Below, piece after piece: positions 1 through 7,676 of a DNA stretch of 15,349 bases. Position 1 is the first letter of the stretch. Each line of letters starts with the position of its first letter. The notes below the pieces were generated by a model that saw only the letters and a list, made by a program, of their open reading frames with translations, did no database searches and was not told the DNA's origin. Source of the stretch: Scatomorpha sp964345235 (GTDB taxonomy: Bacteria; Bacillota; Clostridia; Oscillospirales; Oscillospiraceae). A program made the position numbers and the translations under genes. The stretch lies in NCBI GenBank assembly GCA_964345235.1, contig CAYFQE010000022.1, positions 1-15,349 of the forward strand, in the 5' to 3' direction.

Positions 1-1
1 T

Positions 2-41
2 GCACCGTTTTTAGCACCGATTGGTGTAAATTTGGTGTAAA
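2..41. repeat. Nested short direct and inverted repeats at the window edge
   Basis: GCACCG occurs at 2-7 and 14-19. The 10-mer TTGGTGTAAA occurs at 21-30 and 32-41, an 11-bp period. The two GCACC units face the two GGTGT units in inverted orientation, with CACC at 15-18 and GGTG at 23-26 only four bases apart. This gives four half-sites arranged as two inverted pairs. Such an arrangement can be a protein-binding array, a recombinase arm site or chance in AT-rich DNA. The function is unknown, and the window edge hides the left context. Confidence 0.35.
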
Positions 42-72
42 GAGGTAAATTTATTTGATTTTGAAAGTCCCG

Positions 73-97
73 AAACCCGCATAAACACTGGGTTTTT
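73..97. terminator. Terminator-like hairpin beyond the lysS 3' end
   Basis: AAACCC (73-78) pairs with GGGTTT (90-95) around an 11-base loop. Read on the plus strand the stem runs into five T's (93-97). Read from lysS the run after the stem is weak. It could therefore terminate a plus-strand gene lying left of the window, act for both directions, or be fortuitous. The stem has only three G-C pairs. Confidence 0.3.
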
Positions 98-98
98 C

Positions 99-1610
99 TT
101 ACTTGTCGTTCGGTAAGGACTTCATTGTCGGGAAGAAGATTACCTCTCTTATGGATGAGCTGTTTGTAAGCATCATGACAAGTCTGTCGATACCGATTCC
201 CATACCTCCTGTGGGGGGCATGCCGTATTCCAAAGCTGTGATGAAATCCTCGTCCATCATGCCTGCTTCCTCGTCGCCCTTTTCCCTGAGCTCGACCTGT
301 TTAACAAATCTTTCGCGCTGATCTCTGGGGTCGTTGAGTTCGCTGAATGCGTTGGCAAACTCGCAGGCGCCTATGAAAAGCTCGAAGCGCTCTGTAAGTC
401 TGGGGTCTTTGGGACATCTCTTTGAAAGCGGAGAGACCTCGATGGGATACATTGTGACAAATGTCGGCTGAACAAGTTTTTCTTCGCAGAGCTGATCGAA
501 GCTCTCGTAGAGTGCGTAGCCCCAGGTTTTTTCAACCTTATCGAGATTCACATTGTGTTCTTTAGCCATTTTGACAGCCTCTTCGTCGGACGAAACCGCG
601 CCGAAGTCCATGCCCGTGTACTCTTTTACAAGGTCTATCATTGTAACTCTGCGCCATCCGGGGCTGAGATCAATCTTGAAGTCCATCCAAGGCAAAATGT
701 AGCTGCCGCAAATATCCTTTGCAACGCCTGAAATCATGCCCTCGGCTATGTCCATCATGCCCACATAGTCCGTGTAGGCCTCGTAGAGCTCTATTGTTGT
801 GAACTCGGGATTGTGTTTGGTGTCCATGCCCTCGTTGCGGAAAATTCTGCCAATCTCATACACCCTGTCGATACCGCCGACAATAAGCCTTTTGAGATTG
901 AGCTCAGTGGCTATTCTGAGGTACATATCGATGCCGAGTGTGTTGTGGTGAGTGATGAAAGGTCTGGCTGTCGCCCCGCCTGAGATAAGATTGAGTACGG
1001 GGGTTTCGACCTCCATATAATCTCTCTTATCCAAATAGCTTCTGATATATGAAATCGTGGCGCTTCTGACCCTGAATGTCTCGCGGATTTGAGGATTCAT
1101 AATGAGGTCCAAATAGCGCTGTCTGTAGCGCAGTTCTTTATCCTGCAGACCGTGGAACTTTTCGGGCAGAGGACGCAAAGACTTTGAGAGCAGCGTTACT
1201 TCATCACAGCTCAGGGAAATTTCTCCCATCTTTGTTTTGAAAACTACGCCTTTAACTCCTATGATATCGCCGATATCATACTTGCGAAAATCTTCGAACG
1301 ACTCTTTGCCCACATCATTGAGACGCACATAAATCTGTATTCTTTCGCCCCAGTTTGCAATATCGGCAAAGATGGCTTTACCCATTCCCCTTTTAGCCAT
1401 AATTCTGCCGGAGATAGAAAAGCGCTGTCCTTCGAGCTCTTCGAAGCGTTCTTTAATTTCTTTTGCCTTAATATCGTTTGGAAATACGGTCTCATTAAAC
1501 GGGTCTTTGCCGTTTTCGATAAGAGTGTCCAGTTTCTCGTGTCTTATCTTGAGAAGCTCTGAAAGCGAAACTTCGGCTTCGACAATGTTGTTCTTTTCCT
1601 CTTGGTTCAT
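99..1610 (-). CDS. lysS: Lysyl-tRNA synthetase, class II
   Basis: Charges tRNA-Lys with lysine using ATP in the cytoplasm. The 503-residue length is normal for bacterial LysRS. Residues about 60-150 form the N-terminal OB-fold anticodon-binding domain, and the class II catalytic core follows. Visible landmarks are motif 2 around FRNEGMDTKHNPEFT (257-271), the MYPIEVSPLSKRCPKDPRL segment (387-405), and motif 3 GMGIGIDRL (469-477). The ATG start follows the greA stop by 7 bases, and its ribosome binding site (TGAGGAA) contains that TGA stop, so translation is probably coupled to greA. It is the last gene of the minus-strand block that begins with the regulator at 7529. No T-box leader is present, as expected for an internal operon gene. 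Confidence 0.98.
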   Translation of the reverse strand: MNQEEKNNIVEAEVSLSELLKIRHEKLDTLIENGKDPFNETVFPNDIKAKEIKERFEELEGQRFSISGRIMAKRGMGKAIFADIANWGERIQIYVRLNDVGKESFEDFRKYDIGDIIGVKGVVFKTKMGEISLSCDEVTLLSKSLRPLPEKFHGLQDKELRYRQRYLDLIMNPQIRETFRVRSATISYIRSYLDKRDYMEVETPVLNLISGGATARPFITHHNTLGIDMYLRIATELNLKRLIVGGIDRVYEIGRIFRNEGMDTKHNPEFTTIELYEAYTDYVGMMDIAEGMISGVAKDICGSYILPWMDFKIDLSPGWRRVTMIDLVKEYTGMDFGAVSSDEEAVKMAKEHNVNLDKVEKTWGYALYESFDQLCEEKLVQPTFVTMYPIEVSPLSKRCPKDPRLTERFELFIGACEFANAFSELNDPRDQRERFVKQVELREKGDEEAGMMDEDFITALEYGMPPTGGMGIGIDRLVMMLTNSSSIREVIFFPTMKSLPNDK

Positions 1611-1617
1611 CTATTCC

Positions 1618-2100
1618 TCACATATTTTCTACGGACTCTATCCTGTAATGAACTTCGCCCATGAGCGTTTGAATTTCTACCTTTTCGCCTACTCTTTTAC
1701 CGACAAGCGCACTGCCGACAGGACTCTCATCGGAAATTTTGCCCTCTAAGGGGTTGGACTCGTGCGAGCCGACTATGAAATATTCCGACTCCTCTCCCGT
1801 ATCCAAATCTTCTATTTTAACTTTGCTACCTATGGATACGGCGTCTATTATAATGTCGGTTTTCTCGATGATTTCGGCGTTCTCTAAGAGCGCCTGAAGT
1901 TCGGCTATTTTGGAGTAGAGCTTGCCCTGCTGAGTTTTCGCCTCATCGTACTCGCTGTTTTCACTGAGGTCGCCGAAACTGCGGGCCTCTTTAATTTGCT
2001 CTGAAACCTCTTTTTCGCCTACGGTTTCCAAATAGTGCAGTTCTTCAGCCAACTCATTGTAGCGTTCTCTGCTCATCTTGTACTTTTTGGGGGATGACAT
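1618..2100 (-). CDS. greA: Transcription elongation factor GreA
   Basis: Rescues backtracked RNA polymerase by stimulating cleavage of the nascent RNA 3' end in the secondary channel. The length of 160 residues is standard. An N-terminal antiparallel coiled coil (about 1-78) carries the conserved tip GDLSENSEYDEAK, in which Asp44 and Glu47 correspond to the acidic residues that coordinate magnesium. The C-terminal FKBP-like domain includes SPVGSALVGKRVGEKVEI. The ATG start is preceded by AGAGGAG. It lies 35 bases after the S41 protease gene and 7 bases before lysS; greA-lysS adjacency is common in Bacillota. No hairpin is visible in the short spacer, so co-transcription from upstream is likely. 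Confidence 0.97.
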   Translation of the reverse strand: MSSPKKYKMSRERYNELAEELHYLETVGEKEVSEQIKEARSFGDLSENSEYDEAKTQQGKLYSKIAELQALLENAEIIEKTDIIIDAVSIGSKVKIEDLDTGEESEYFIVGSHESNPLEGKISDESPVGSALVGKRVGEKVEIQTLMGEVHYRIESVENM

Positions 2101-2135
2101 TCTTTTTCTCTCCTCTAACTACTTTTAATTACTTT

Positions 2136-3449
2136 TTATCTTAATGCAAGCTCCAGCTGAGCCTCGTGTATGGCTCTCTTTAACTGCTCGTCTACTTCGG
2201 GATCCAATCCTCTTTCTACCGGAACATCGGGGCTAAGCCCGCCGAGGATTGAAAGGTCCGCCCTTTTGGGCGTTAGGTATTTGCGAGATGAAAGGTGAAC
2301 TGCGCTTCCGTCGCTGAGTTCGACCGTTATCTGACTTCTGCCCTTACCCGTTGTTTTTACACCGACTGTTCTCGCCCACCCATACTCGGACAAAGCCGCC
2401 GCAAAAAATTCGGCCGCTGAGTAAGAGTTTTCGTTCATAAGAACCGCCATGGGAACATCTATGCATATATTGTCGGATTTGGTGACCTGTTCTTTGTTTT
2501 CCTTATCGACCGAAACGAAAATATCGCCCTCGGGTAGGATATAGTCCAAAAGCTCTGTGAGCTCGCTGAGAAGTCCGCCCGGATTATCTCTCACATCGAA
2601 TACAAAGCAGACAGCACCTTCGGCCAAGAGCTTTTCTACCGCTTCTTTGGTAGCTTGGGCGGAGCCTTTTTCGAAGTTGGAGATTTTGACATAGCCCGTC
2701 TTTTTCTCGAGCATTTCGAATCGAACGGGTACGACGTTTATTAGTCTGCAGTTTATCTGCATATCCTTGACAGTGCCGTCGAGCCGCTGCATTGTCACCA
2801 TTATGGAGTCATCAAGCCTTGCGGTGATAAGATCTCGCACTCCGTCGGTATCGAGCTCTGAAACATCTTCGCCCTCAACCTTGAGCATTATATCACCTGC
2901 CACAACTCCCGAAGCCTCTGCCGGAGATCCGGGCGTGACGGCAATTATTCTAAAGCCTTTTGTCGCCTCGTCTTTTTCTATGGTAACGCCTATACCGGCA
3001 TATTGGTTTGCCGTGTAGAGCTTGTAGTTTTCGTATTCGGTGGGAGTCATGTAGTAGCTCCACTTGTCGCCGAGCGCTTTTACCATGGAATAGAAGGCAG
3101 ATGTGTTTACCTGCTCATCGTTCACCTCGCCGACATAGTATTTATCGAGCGTGCTCTTTATCTCTAAAAACTTCATTGCCTGCTCGTAGTTTTCTCGGCT
3201 TCCGAGCTTGGTGCGCTCCCTTATGAGCACACTGCCTCCGACTGCCGCAGAGAGCAAAAGCGATATCAATATCAGCACCCAAAGGCTGACTTTTATGTTG
3301 AGAATTCCGCCGATGCCCGTATGGACCTTTTCACGCTCGAGCTTTCTTTGGCGTACACGCTGCCGTTCCTCCTCGATTCGCCTGTTCAGCTCTCTCTCTC
3401 TTATGGCTCTTCTCTCATTTTCTTCTTGCATATTCGGTCTTTCTTTCAA
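2136..3449 (-). CDS. Membrane-anchored carboxy-terminal processing protease, S41 family
   Basis: A CtpA/CtpB/Prc-type serine protease expected outside the membrane. Residues here use the TTG start. An Arg/Glu-rich N-terminal helix (about 7-42) precedes one membrane segment (about 55-76, rich in Leu/Ile/Val). A PDZ domain spans about 150-230, and the S41 catalytic core follows. The core shows DVRDNPGGLL, NENSYSAAEFFAAAL and GVKTTGKGRSQ. Aligning by spacing to E. coli Tsp (Ser430/Lys455) gives catalytic Ser344, Lys369 and Gln373. The frame is open to a GTG at 3473, but that codon has no ribosome binding site. AAGAGGTGG at about 3453-3461 sits correctly for TTG at 3447-3449, giving 437 residues. 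It follows the M23 hydrolase gene by 75 bases. Related enzymes trim or activate envelope proteins; the substrate here is unknown. Confidence 0.93.
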   Translation of the reverse strand: MKERPNMQEENERRAIRERELNRRIEEERQRVRQRKLEREKVHTGIGGILNIKVSLWVLILISLLLSAAVGGSVLIRERTKLGSRENYEQAMKFLEIKSTLDKYYVGEVNDEQVNTSAFYSMVKALGDKWSYYMTPTEYENYKLYTANQYAGIGVTIEKDEATKGFRIIAVTPGSPAEASGVVAGDIMLKVEGEDVSELDTDGVRDLITARLDDSIMVTMQRLDGTVKDMQINCRLINVVPVRFEMLEKKTGYVKISNFEKGSAQATKEAVEKLLAEGAVCFVFDVRDNPGGLLSELTELLDYILPEGDIFVSVDKENKEQVTKSDNICIDVPMAVLMNENSYSAAEFFAAALSEYGWARTVGVKTTGKGRSQITVELSDGSAVHLSSRKYLTPKRADLSILGGLSPDVPVERGLDPEVDEQLKRAIHEAQLELALR

Positions 3450-3475
3450 GAAAACCACCTCTTTTATCTGCACTT

Positions 3476-3497
3476 GAGGCGACCGAACGGCCGCCTC
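3476..3497 (-). other. Strong intercistronic hairpin before the S41 protease gene
   Basis: On the minus-strand transcript GAGGCGGCC pairs with GGTCGCCTC around GTTC. The stem is nine pairs including one G-U wobble, and is GC-rich. No U-run follows, so it does not look like an intrinsic terminator. It ends about 15 bases before the ribosome binding site of the protease. It could be an RNA-processing or stability element that sets hydrolase and protease levels separately (inference). Confidence 0.5.
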
Positions 3498-3524
3498 TCG
3501 CTTTATTTAGTTATTTGCCGCCAA

Positions 3525-4805
3525 CTAGCAGTTGTAGAAACTGAGACCCGAGAAATAGCCCAGAGGGTCTACAGAGCCTCCGTTGATGTGAATCTCAAAA
3601 TGCAGGTGTGGACCTGTGGAATATCCTGTAGAGCCTGCTCCGCCTATTACCTGTCCCTTGCTTACTGTGTCGCCCTTGCTGACTGACATGCTGGAAAGGT
3701 GAGCATAGAGTGTGGCGCTGCCATTGGAGTGATAAATCATTATGTAGTTGCCATAGCCGCTGTTATATCCGGCAACAGCAACATTTCCTCCATCGGCCGC
3801 AACTATAGCCGCACCTACTGAGGCGTTTATATCTATCCCGTTGTGGAATCGTGTCACACCGTTGAGAGTCCTCTCTCCGTAGCGGCTGGTTACAAGCGTT
3901 GAGGACGGAATCGGCCATGTGAAGCTACCTGTCGCACCTGCGCTACCACCGCCGCCCGAATAACCGCCGCCGGAGCTTCCGCCGCCGCCTTGATTTGCAG
4001 CCGCCGCAGCCTCTGCAGCCCTGCGTCTGGCCTCTTCCTCGGCTCTAAGCTGAGCTATTATGGCATTTATTTGGCCGGATAACGCCTGCTCTTCCTCATA
4101 CTTTTTGTTGAGTACAGCGGTGTGTTCATCGATATCGGCCTGTATGCCGGCTATTATCTCGGCCGCAGCCTTGACTTCTTCGTCCAGCTTTGCTTTCTGT
4201 TCCTGAAGCTCGGTATCTTTAAGTTTAAGCTCCTCTGCCATATTCTCATAATCGGCTTTTATCTCTTCGGTCTTTTCTCTGGCTTCTTTATATTGTTCGA
4301 AAAGTCTTTTATCGGATGAGATTATTTCGCCTATCATATCGAGATTTGTAAGAAGCTGAGGCAGACTTCCCGCCTTGAAAACCAGTGAAAGATAGCTGAG
4401 GTTGCCGTTTTCCTCCATTGCTCTGACACGCATCATGTAGGACTCGTACTGCTCTTCCTCCTGCTCTTTGGCCTTCTCTAAATCCCTGGATTTTTGGTCG
4501 ATAAGTTGCGTATAGATATCGATTTGCTTGGTTATGATATCTATTTCCTCAAGTGTGAGGGCTATCTGCTCATCGATAGCCTGTTTTTTTTCCATCTCAG
4601 TCTTTTTTTGTCCGCTGAGTTCATTTATATCTGCCTGAACGGCATTTTTTTCATTGCGTACAGCCTCTCTCTTTTTTTCGAGAGCGTCTATATCGGCTTG
4701 AGAAGCTGCCAGCGCTCCGCTTCCTATTGCGGATAAAAGAACCGTTGCGAGCATTAAAGCCGCTAAAAATATAGCTATTACTGAAATTACTTTTTTGTTA
4801 TGCAT
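3525..4805 (-). CDS. Secreted coiled-coil M23 peptidoglycan hydrolase (FtsEX partner type)
   Basis: Predicted to cleave peptidoglycan cross-bridges or stem peptides at the cell surface under FtsEX control. A signal peptide spans about 1-34 (cleavage near ALAASQ). A long coiled coil (about 36-265) includes NLSYLSLVFKAGSLPQLLTN, which resembles the PcsB/CwlO-type activator-binding coiled coils. A Gly/Ser-rich linker (273-292) leads to the C-terminal LytM/M23 domain. Zinc ligands His321, Asp325 and His402 and catalytic His369 and His400 are all present (HNGID, YAHLS, GPHLHFEI). It should therefore be an active enzyme, unlike E. coli EnvC, whose LytM domain is degenerate. AAAAGGAGG precedes the ATG. 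It starts 31 bases after ftsX in the same operon. Confidence 0.94.
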   Translation of the reverse strand: MHNKKVISVIAIFLAALMLATVLLSAIGSGALAASQADIDALEKKREAVRNEKNAVQADINELSGQKKTEMEKKQAIDEQIALTLEEIDIITKQIDIYTQLIDQKSRDLEKAKEQEEEQYESYMMRVRAMEENGNLSYLSLVFKAGSLPQLLTNLDMIGEIISSDKRLFEQYKEAREKTEEIKADYENMAEELKLKDTELQEQKAKLDEEVKAAAEIIAGIQADIDEHTAVLNKKYEEEQALSGQINAIIAQLRAEEEARRRAAEAAAAANQGGGGSSGGGYSGGGGSAGATGSFTWPIPSSTLVTSRYGERTLNGVTRFHNGIDINASVGAAIVAADGGNVAVAGYNSGYGNYIMIYHSNGSATLYAHLSSMSVSKGDTVSKGQVIGGAGSTGYSTGPHLHFEIHINGGSVDPLGYFSGLSFYNC

Positions 4806-4836
4806 TTTTTCCTCCTTTTCAGCTCGGAAAACAAAT

Positions 4837-5727
4837 CTATACCTTTAAATAGCTGCGGATAGCGTTCATGCCTCCGAAAACGCCTACTGCGATCCCTATT
4901 CCCAAAAAGCCAAAGAGAACGGGACTCATGAGCTCGGAAAACGGAATTACCGAAATAAGTTGAAGACCTTCGGAACCGACGGCTACCCTTTCTGTGAGCA
5001 GTGTGTAAATCCCCCACTCGGCAAAAAAGGCTAAAATTCCGCCTGCCGCGCCTAATATAAGACCTTCAACAACAAAGGGCAGGCGTATGAATGAGTTTGA
5101 TGCACCGACCATACGCATTATAGCTATTTCTTCGCGTCTGGTATAGGTTGCAAGCTTGATGGTGTTGGTCATTATAAAGAATGAGACTATCATCAGTATT
5201 ACCGTGAGCGCAAAAGACACTGCGCTGACAATATTTCTCATCGAAATAAAACCTCTGGCATATTCCAAGTGCGCCTTGACTTTGGCGATTCCGTCGAGAG
5301 CCTCAATCTGTTCTTTTGTTTCTTCCATCTTGCCTATATCGTTGAGATAGACAACATACCTGTGCCTTAAAGCCTCGGAGCCGAGCGATTCGAAAAGCTC
5401 GGGATCGAAGTCTTTTTTGAATTCTTCCATAGCCTCATCCCTGGTGATGAAGCTCACATTGCTGACATTGGGAATCTGAAGAAGCTTGCTCTCTAAAACC
5501 CTTGCGCCGTCGTCCATTAGTGTGTCATCGACAAAGGCAACTACCTGGTCGTTGCTTCCTTCAAGCTCGTCTATGAGCTTATCTATGTTCACAACCAAAA
5601 GCGCAAAGCTTCCCATTATAATGAGACACGCCGTGACTATAGTGACTGTAACGAATGACATGAGACCATGCGAGAAAATTCCGCTGAAACCGGACTTCAG
5701 CAGATATCCGATTCTATTAAAAAACAT
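4837..5727 (-). CDS. ftsX: Cell-division ABC transporter-like membrane protein FtsX
   Basis: The membrane half of the FtsEX complex. It transmits ATP hydrolysis by FtsE across the membrane to activate a wall hydrolase rather than moving a solute. With ATG at 5725-5727 it has 296 residues. One membrane segment (about 23-48) is followed by a large extracellular loop (about 50-165) and three C-terminal segments (about 172-192, 218-240 and 265-288). Between them lies the conserved cytoplasmic stretch TYTRREEIAIMRMVGASNSF. The frame is also open to a GTG at 5754 preceded by AAGG. I prefer the ATG because MFFNRIGYLLKSGF matches the usual FtsX N-terminus, but its ribosome binding site is weak. The ATG overlaps the end of ftsE by 11 bases, which suggests translational coupling. 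The next gene is the M23 hydrolase. Confidence 0.92.
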   Translation of the reverse strand: MFFNRIGYLLKSGFSGIFSHGLMSFVTVTIVTACLIIMGSFALLVVNIDKLIDELEGSNDQVVAFVDDTLMDDGARVLESKLLQIPNVSNVSFITRDEAMEEFKKDFDPELFESLGSEALRHRYVVYLNDIGKMEETKEQIEALDGIAKVKAHLEYARGFISMRNIVSAVSFALTVILMIVSFFIMTNTIKLATYTRREEIAIMRMVGASNSFIRLPFVVEGLILGAAGGILAFFAEWGIYTLLTERVAVGSEGLQLISVIPFSELMSPVLFGFLGIGIAVGVFGGMNAIRSYLKV

Positions 5728-6406
5728 CGCTGTAATACCCGTTCTCTCCGTCACTCTTTACCTTGCCGTCTTCGAGGGAGATAACCCTTTTTGCAAAGGT
5801 GTTGACAAGCTCTTTTTCGTGAGTGACTATAAGTGTTGTTGTGCCCATTTCGTTTATTTTCTCTAAGAGCATCATAATTTCCAAAGAACGCGCAGGATCG
5901 AGGTTTCCGGTGGGCTCGTCCGCTATTATCATTCTCGGGCGGTTTACTATTGCTCTTGCTATGGCAACTCTCTGCTGTTCTCCGCCGGAGAGCTGCTTTG
6001 GATATCTGTTTTTGTAGTTTTCAAGGCCGACGAGCTCGAGTACATTCCCGACTCTCTCTTCAACCTCTTTGTTAGATGCGCCTATTACACGCATTGCAAA
6101 GGCCACATTGTCGTAGACCGTCATTTTGTCGATAAGTCTGAAATCTTGGAAGATAACTCCCAATGTGCGCCTGAGCGCCGGCAATTTTCTCCGCTTTATA
6201 CGCCTCAAATCGAAGCCGTTTACACTTATTTCTCCTGAGTCTGTTTTTACTTCTCCTGTGAGCAGTTTGATTATACTTGTCTTTCCGCTGCCCGAAGGGC
6301 CTACAAGAAAGACCAGCTCGCCCTCGTGTATCTCGAGATCTATCCCATTAAGGGCAACATCAACATTTTTCCCGTAACGGAGCGTGACCTTTTCCATTTG
6401 AACCAA
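5717..6406 (-). CDS. ftsE: Cell-division ATP-binding protein FtsE
   Basis: Cytoplasmic ABC ATPase that pairs with FtsX. The 229 residues show all nucleotide-binding motifs: Walker A GPSGSGKTS (about 37-45), Q-loop in VIFQDFRLIDK, signature LSGGEQQRVAIARAI, Walker B MIIADEPTGNLD and the H-loop in LIVTHEKE. The start is TTG at 6404-6406, placed 5 bases after GGAGGTGAGG. An in-frame ATG three codons later is too far from that site, and MVQMEKVTLRYG aligns with normal FtsE N-termini. Its ribosome binding site overlaps the stop of the upstream regulator gene (7-base gap), and its end overlaps ftsX. The two proteins should therefore be made together with the regulator. Confidence 0.96.
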   Translation of the reverse strand: MVQMEKVTLRYGKNVDVALNGIDLEIHEGELVFLVGPSGSGKTSIIKLLTGEVKTDSGEISVNGFDLRRIKRRKLPALRRTLGVIFQDFRLIDKMTVYDNVAFAMRVIGASNKEVEERVGNVLELVGLENYKNRYPKQLSGGEQQRVAIARAIVNRPRMIIADEPTGNLDPARSLEIMMLLEKINEMGTTTLIVTHEKELVNTFAKRVISLEDGKVKSDGENGYYSDVF

Positions 6407-6413
6407 ACTGTCC

Positions 6414-7529
6414 TCACCTCCAGTTCTGATTTAAAATCTGGTCTTGTTTTCTCTGGGACTCCAGATATTGGTGAACCAGCATTGCCACCTTAAATACTAT
6501 GGCATGATCGAATTTTCTTAAATCCAATCCTGTAAGTTTCATTATTTTTTCGAGCCTGTAAACGAGCGTATTTCTATGGACATAGAGCTTGCGACTCGTT
6601 TCGGAAACATTCAGATTGTTTTCGAAAAACTTGTTGATTGTATATATTGTATCGGAATCGAGCGAGTCTATCTGCTTTTTCTTAAAAATTTCCGCAAGGA
6701 ACATCTCGCACATTGTGACCGGAAGCTGATATATGAGGCGTCCTATTCCGAGATTGTCGTATTTAATTATTTTACTGCTGCTGTCGAATATTCTGCCAAC
6801 ATCTATGGCCATTTGAGACTGCTTATATCTATCGGCGAGTTCTCTGAGATGATAGGCTGTACCCGATATGCCGATTATGGTATTTATCGAGTGCTTTTCC
6901 CTTAGGTTTTCTTCTATTTTCTCTGCAAGTAAATAAAGTTTTTTCATCTGCTCGTCATTGATGAGCTCTTTTACTAAAACCGTATCTCTCTCGTTCATGG
7001 AAATCACAAAGTCGCGCTGTGGATCGGAAACCAGAGCCTGAATGTACTCGATGACCGATTTGTCTACCTCACCCTCTTGACGAACAAGAAGCACAGCTCT
7101 GTGCGAATCGGAGTTGAATTGGAGTTCCTTAGCCCTTATATACACATCTCCGGGAAGAATGTTATCGGAAATTATATTCTTTACAAACGATGCCTTGCTG
7201 TGTTTTTCCTCGTAACCGGCTTTTGCTTCGCTCATTGACACAGCTGCCAATATGCAAATACTGCGCGCAGCATCATCGACACCCGAAACAAAAACCGCAA
7301 AGTCGGTTTCGCTTGTCTCTTTTCTCAAGAACTTGTATGTGTTGCTCTCTGTGCGAATAACTCCCCCACTCACTTCGGTATCTGAGGACTTGAGATCCTC
7401 AAGCTTTGTGCCTATGAGTGAAAGCTCGCTACAGGCGATCACATAATTTTCTTCGTCGATTACTCCGACTATTCTTTCTGTCGCTTCTTTTATTTGAACT
7501 ATTACGCCTTGAAAAACTCTACCGGACAT
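6414..7529 (-). CDS. CdaR/PucR-type helix-turn-helix transcriptional regulator
   Basis: A 371-residue DNA-binding regulator. The C-terminus (about 296-352) is a clear PucR-type HTH: NKFFENNLNVSETSRKLYVH followed by RNTLVYRLEKI. The middle region (about 140-255) fits the degenerate GGDEF-like domain usual in CdaR/PucR proteins. The N-terminus (about 1-105) weakly resembles a sugar-diacid recognition domain (VIDEENYVIACSELSLIGTK and FAVFVSGVDDAARSICILAA), but the ligand cannot be inferred. The ATG follows AGGAGA. It is the first gene after the promoter at 7601-7629 and lies 7 bases from ftsE. It may control its own operon, linking a metabolic or envelope signal to FtsEX and the hydrolase; that is inference from position. 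Confidence 0.85.
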   Translation of the reverse strand: MSGRVFQGVIVQIKEATERIVGVIDEENYVIACSELSLIGTKLEDLKSSDTEVSGGVIRTESNTYKFLRKETSETDFAVFVSGVDDAARSICILAAVSMSEAKAGYEEKHSKASFVKNIISDNILPGDVYIRAKELQFNSDSHRAVLLVRQEGEVDKSVIEYIQALVSDPQRDFVISMNERDTVLVKELINDEQMKKLYLLAEKIEENLREKHSINTIIGISGTAYHLRELADRYKQSQMAIDVGRIFDSSSKIIKYDNLGIGRLIYQLPVTMCEMFLAEIFKKKQIDSLDSDTIYTINKFFENNLNVSETSRKLYVHRNTLVYRLEKIMKLTGLDLRKFDHAIVFKVAMLVHQYLESQRKQDQILNQNWR

Positions 7530-7600
7530 CTGAAGTCTCCTAACTCGGCTGCTTTTAAAACTGTTTCGACAATAAGCGTGATTTTAAAATTACGTAGGAT

Positions 7601-7629
7601 ACTATACTATAAAATTCTTTTTTTTTCAA
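7601..7629 (-). promoter_or_regulatory. Sigma-A-type promoter of the regulator-ftsEX block
   Basis: On the minus strand a -35 TTGAAA (7624-7629) is separated by exactly 17 bases from a -10 TATAGT (7601-7606). A second overlapping TATAGT at 7606-7611 is too close to the -35 to be used with it. The expected transcript start is near 7594, about 65 bases before the regulator ATG. The spacer begins with an A-tract, which may help promoter strength. Confidence 0.65.
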
Positions 7630-7630
7630 G

Positions 7631-7676
7631 AAAAAGGATGTTTTATCGACGCAAGCGGGCGTTAATTATCCCTTTT
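7631..7676 (-). terminator. Possible terminator after the pseudouridine synthase gene
   Basis: On the minus strand AAAAGGGAT (7676-7668) can pair with ATCCTTTTT (7639-7631), with one G-U pair. An inner ACGC/GCGT stem sits between the arms. The 3' arm is itself U-rich. The outer arm overlaps the gene's stop codon. The long interior makes this a weak candidate. Confidence 0.3.

Noticed and set aside
1611..2135. T-box or other riboswitch controlling lysS
   Set aside because: lysS is 7 bases from greA with no leader, so there is no room for one.
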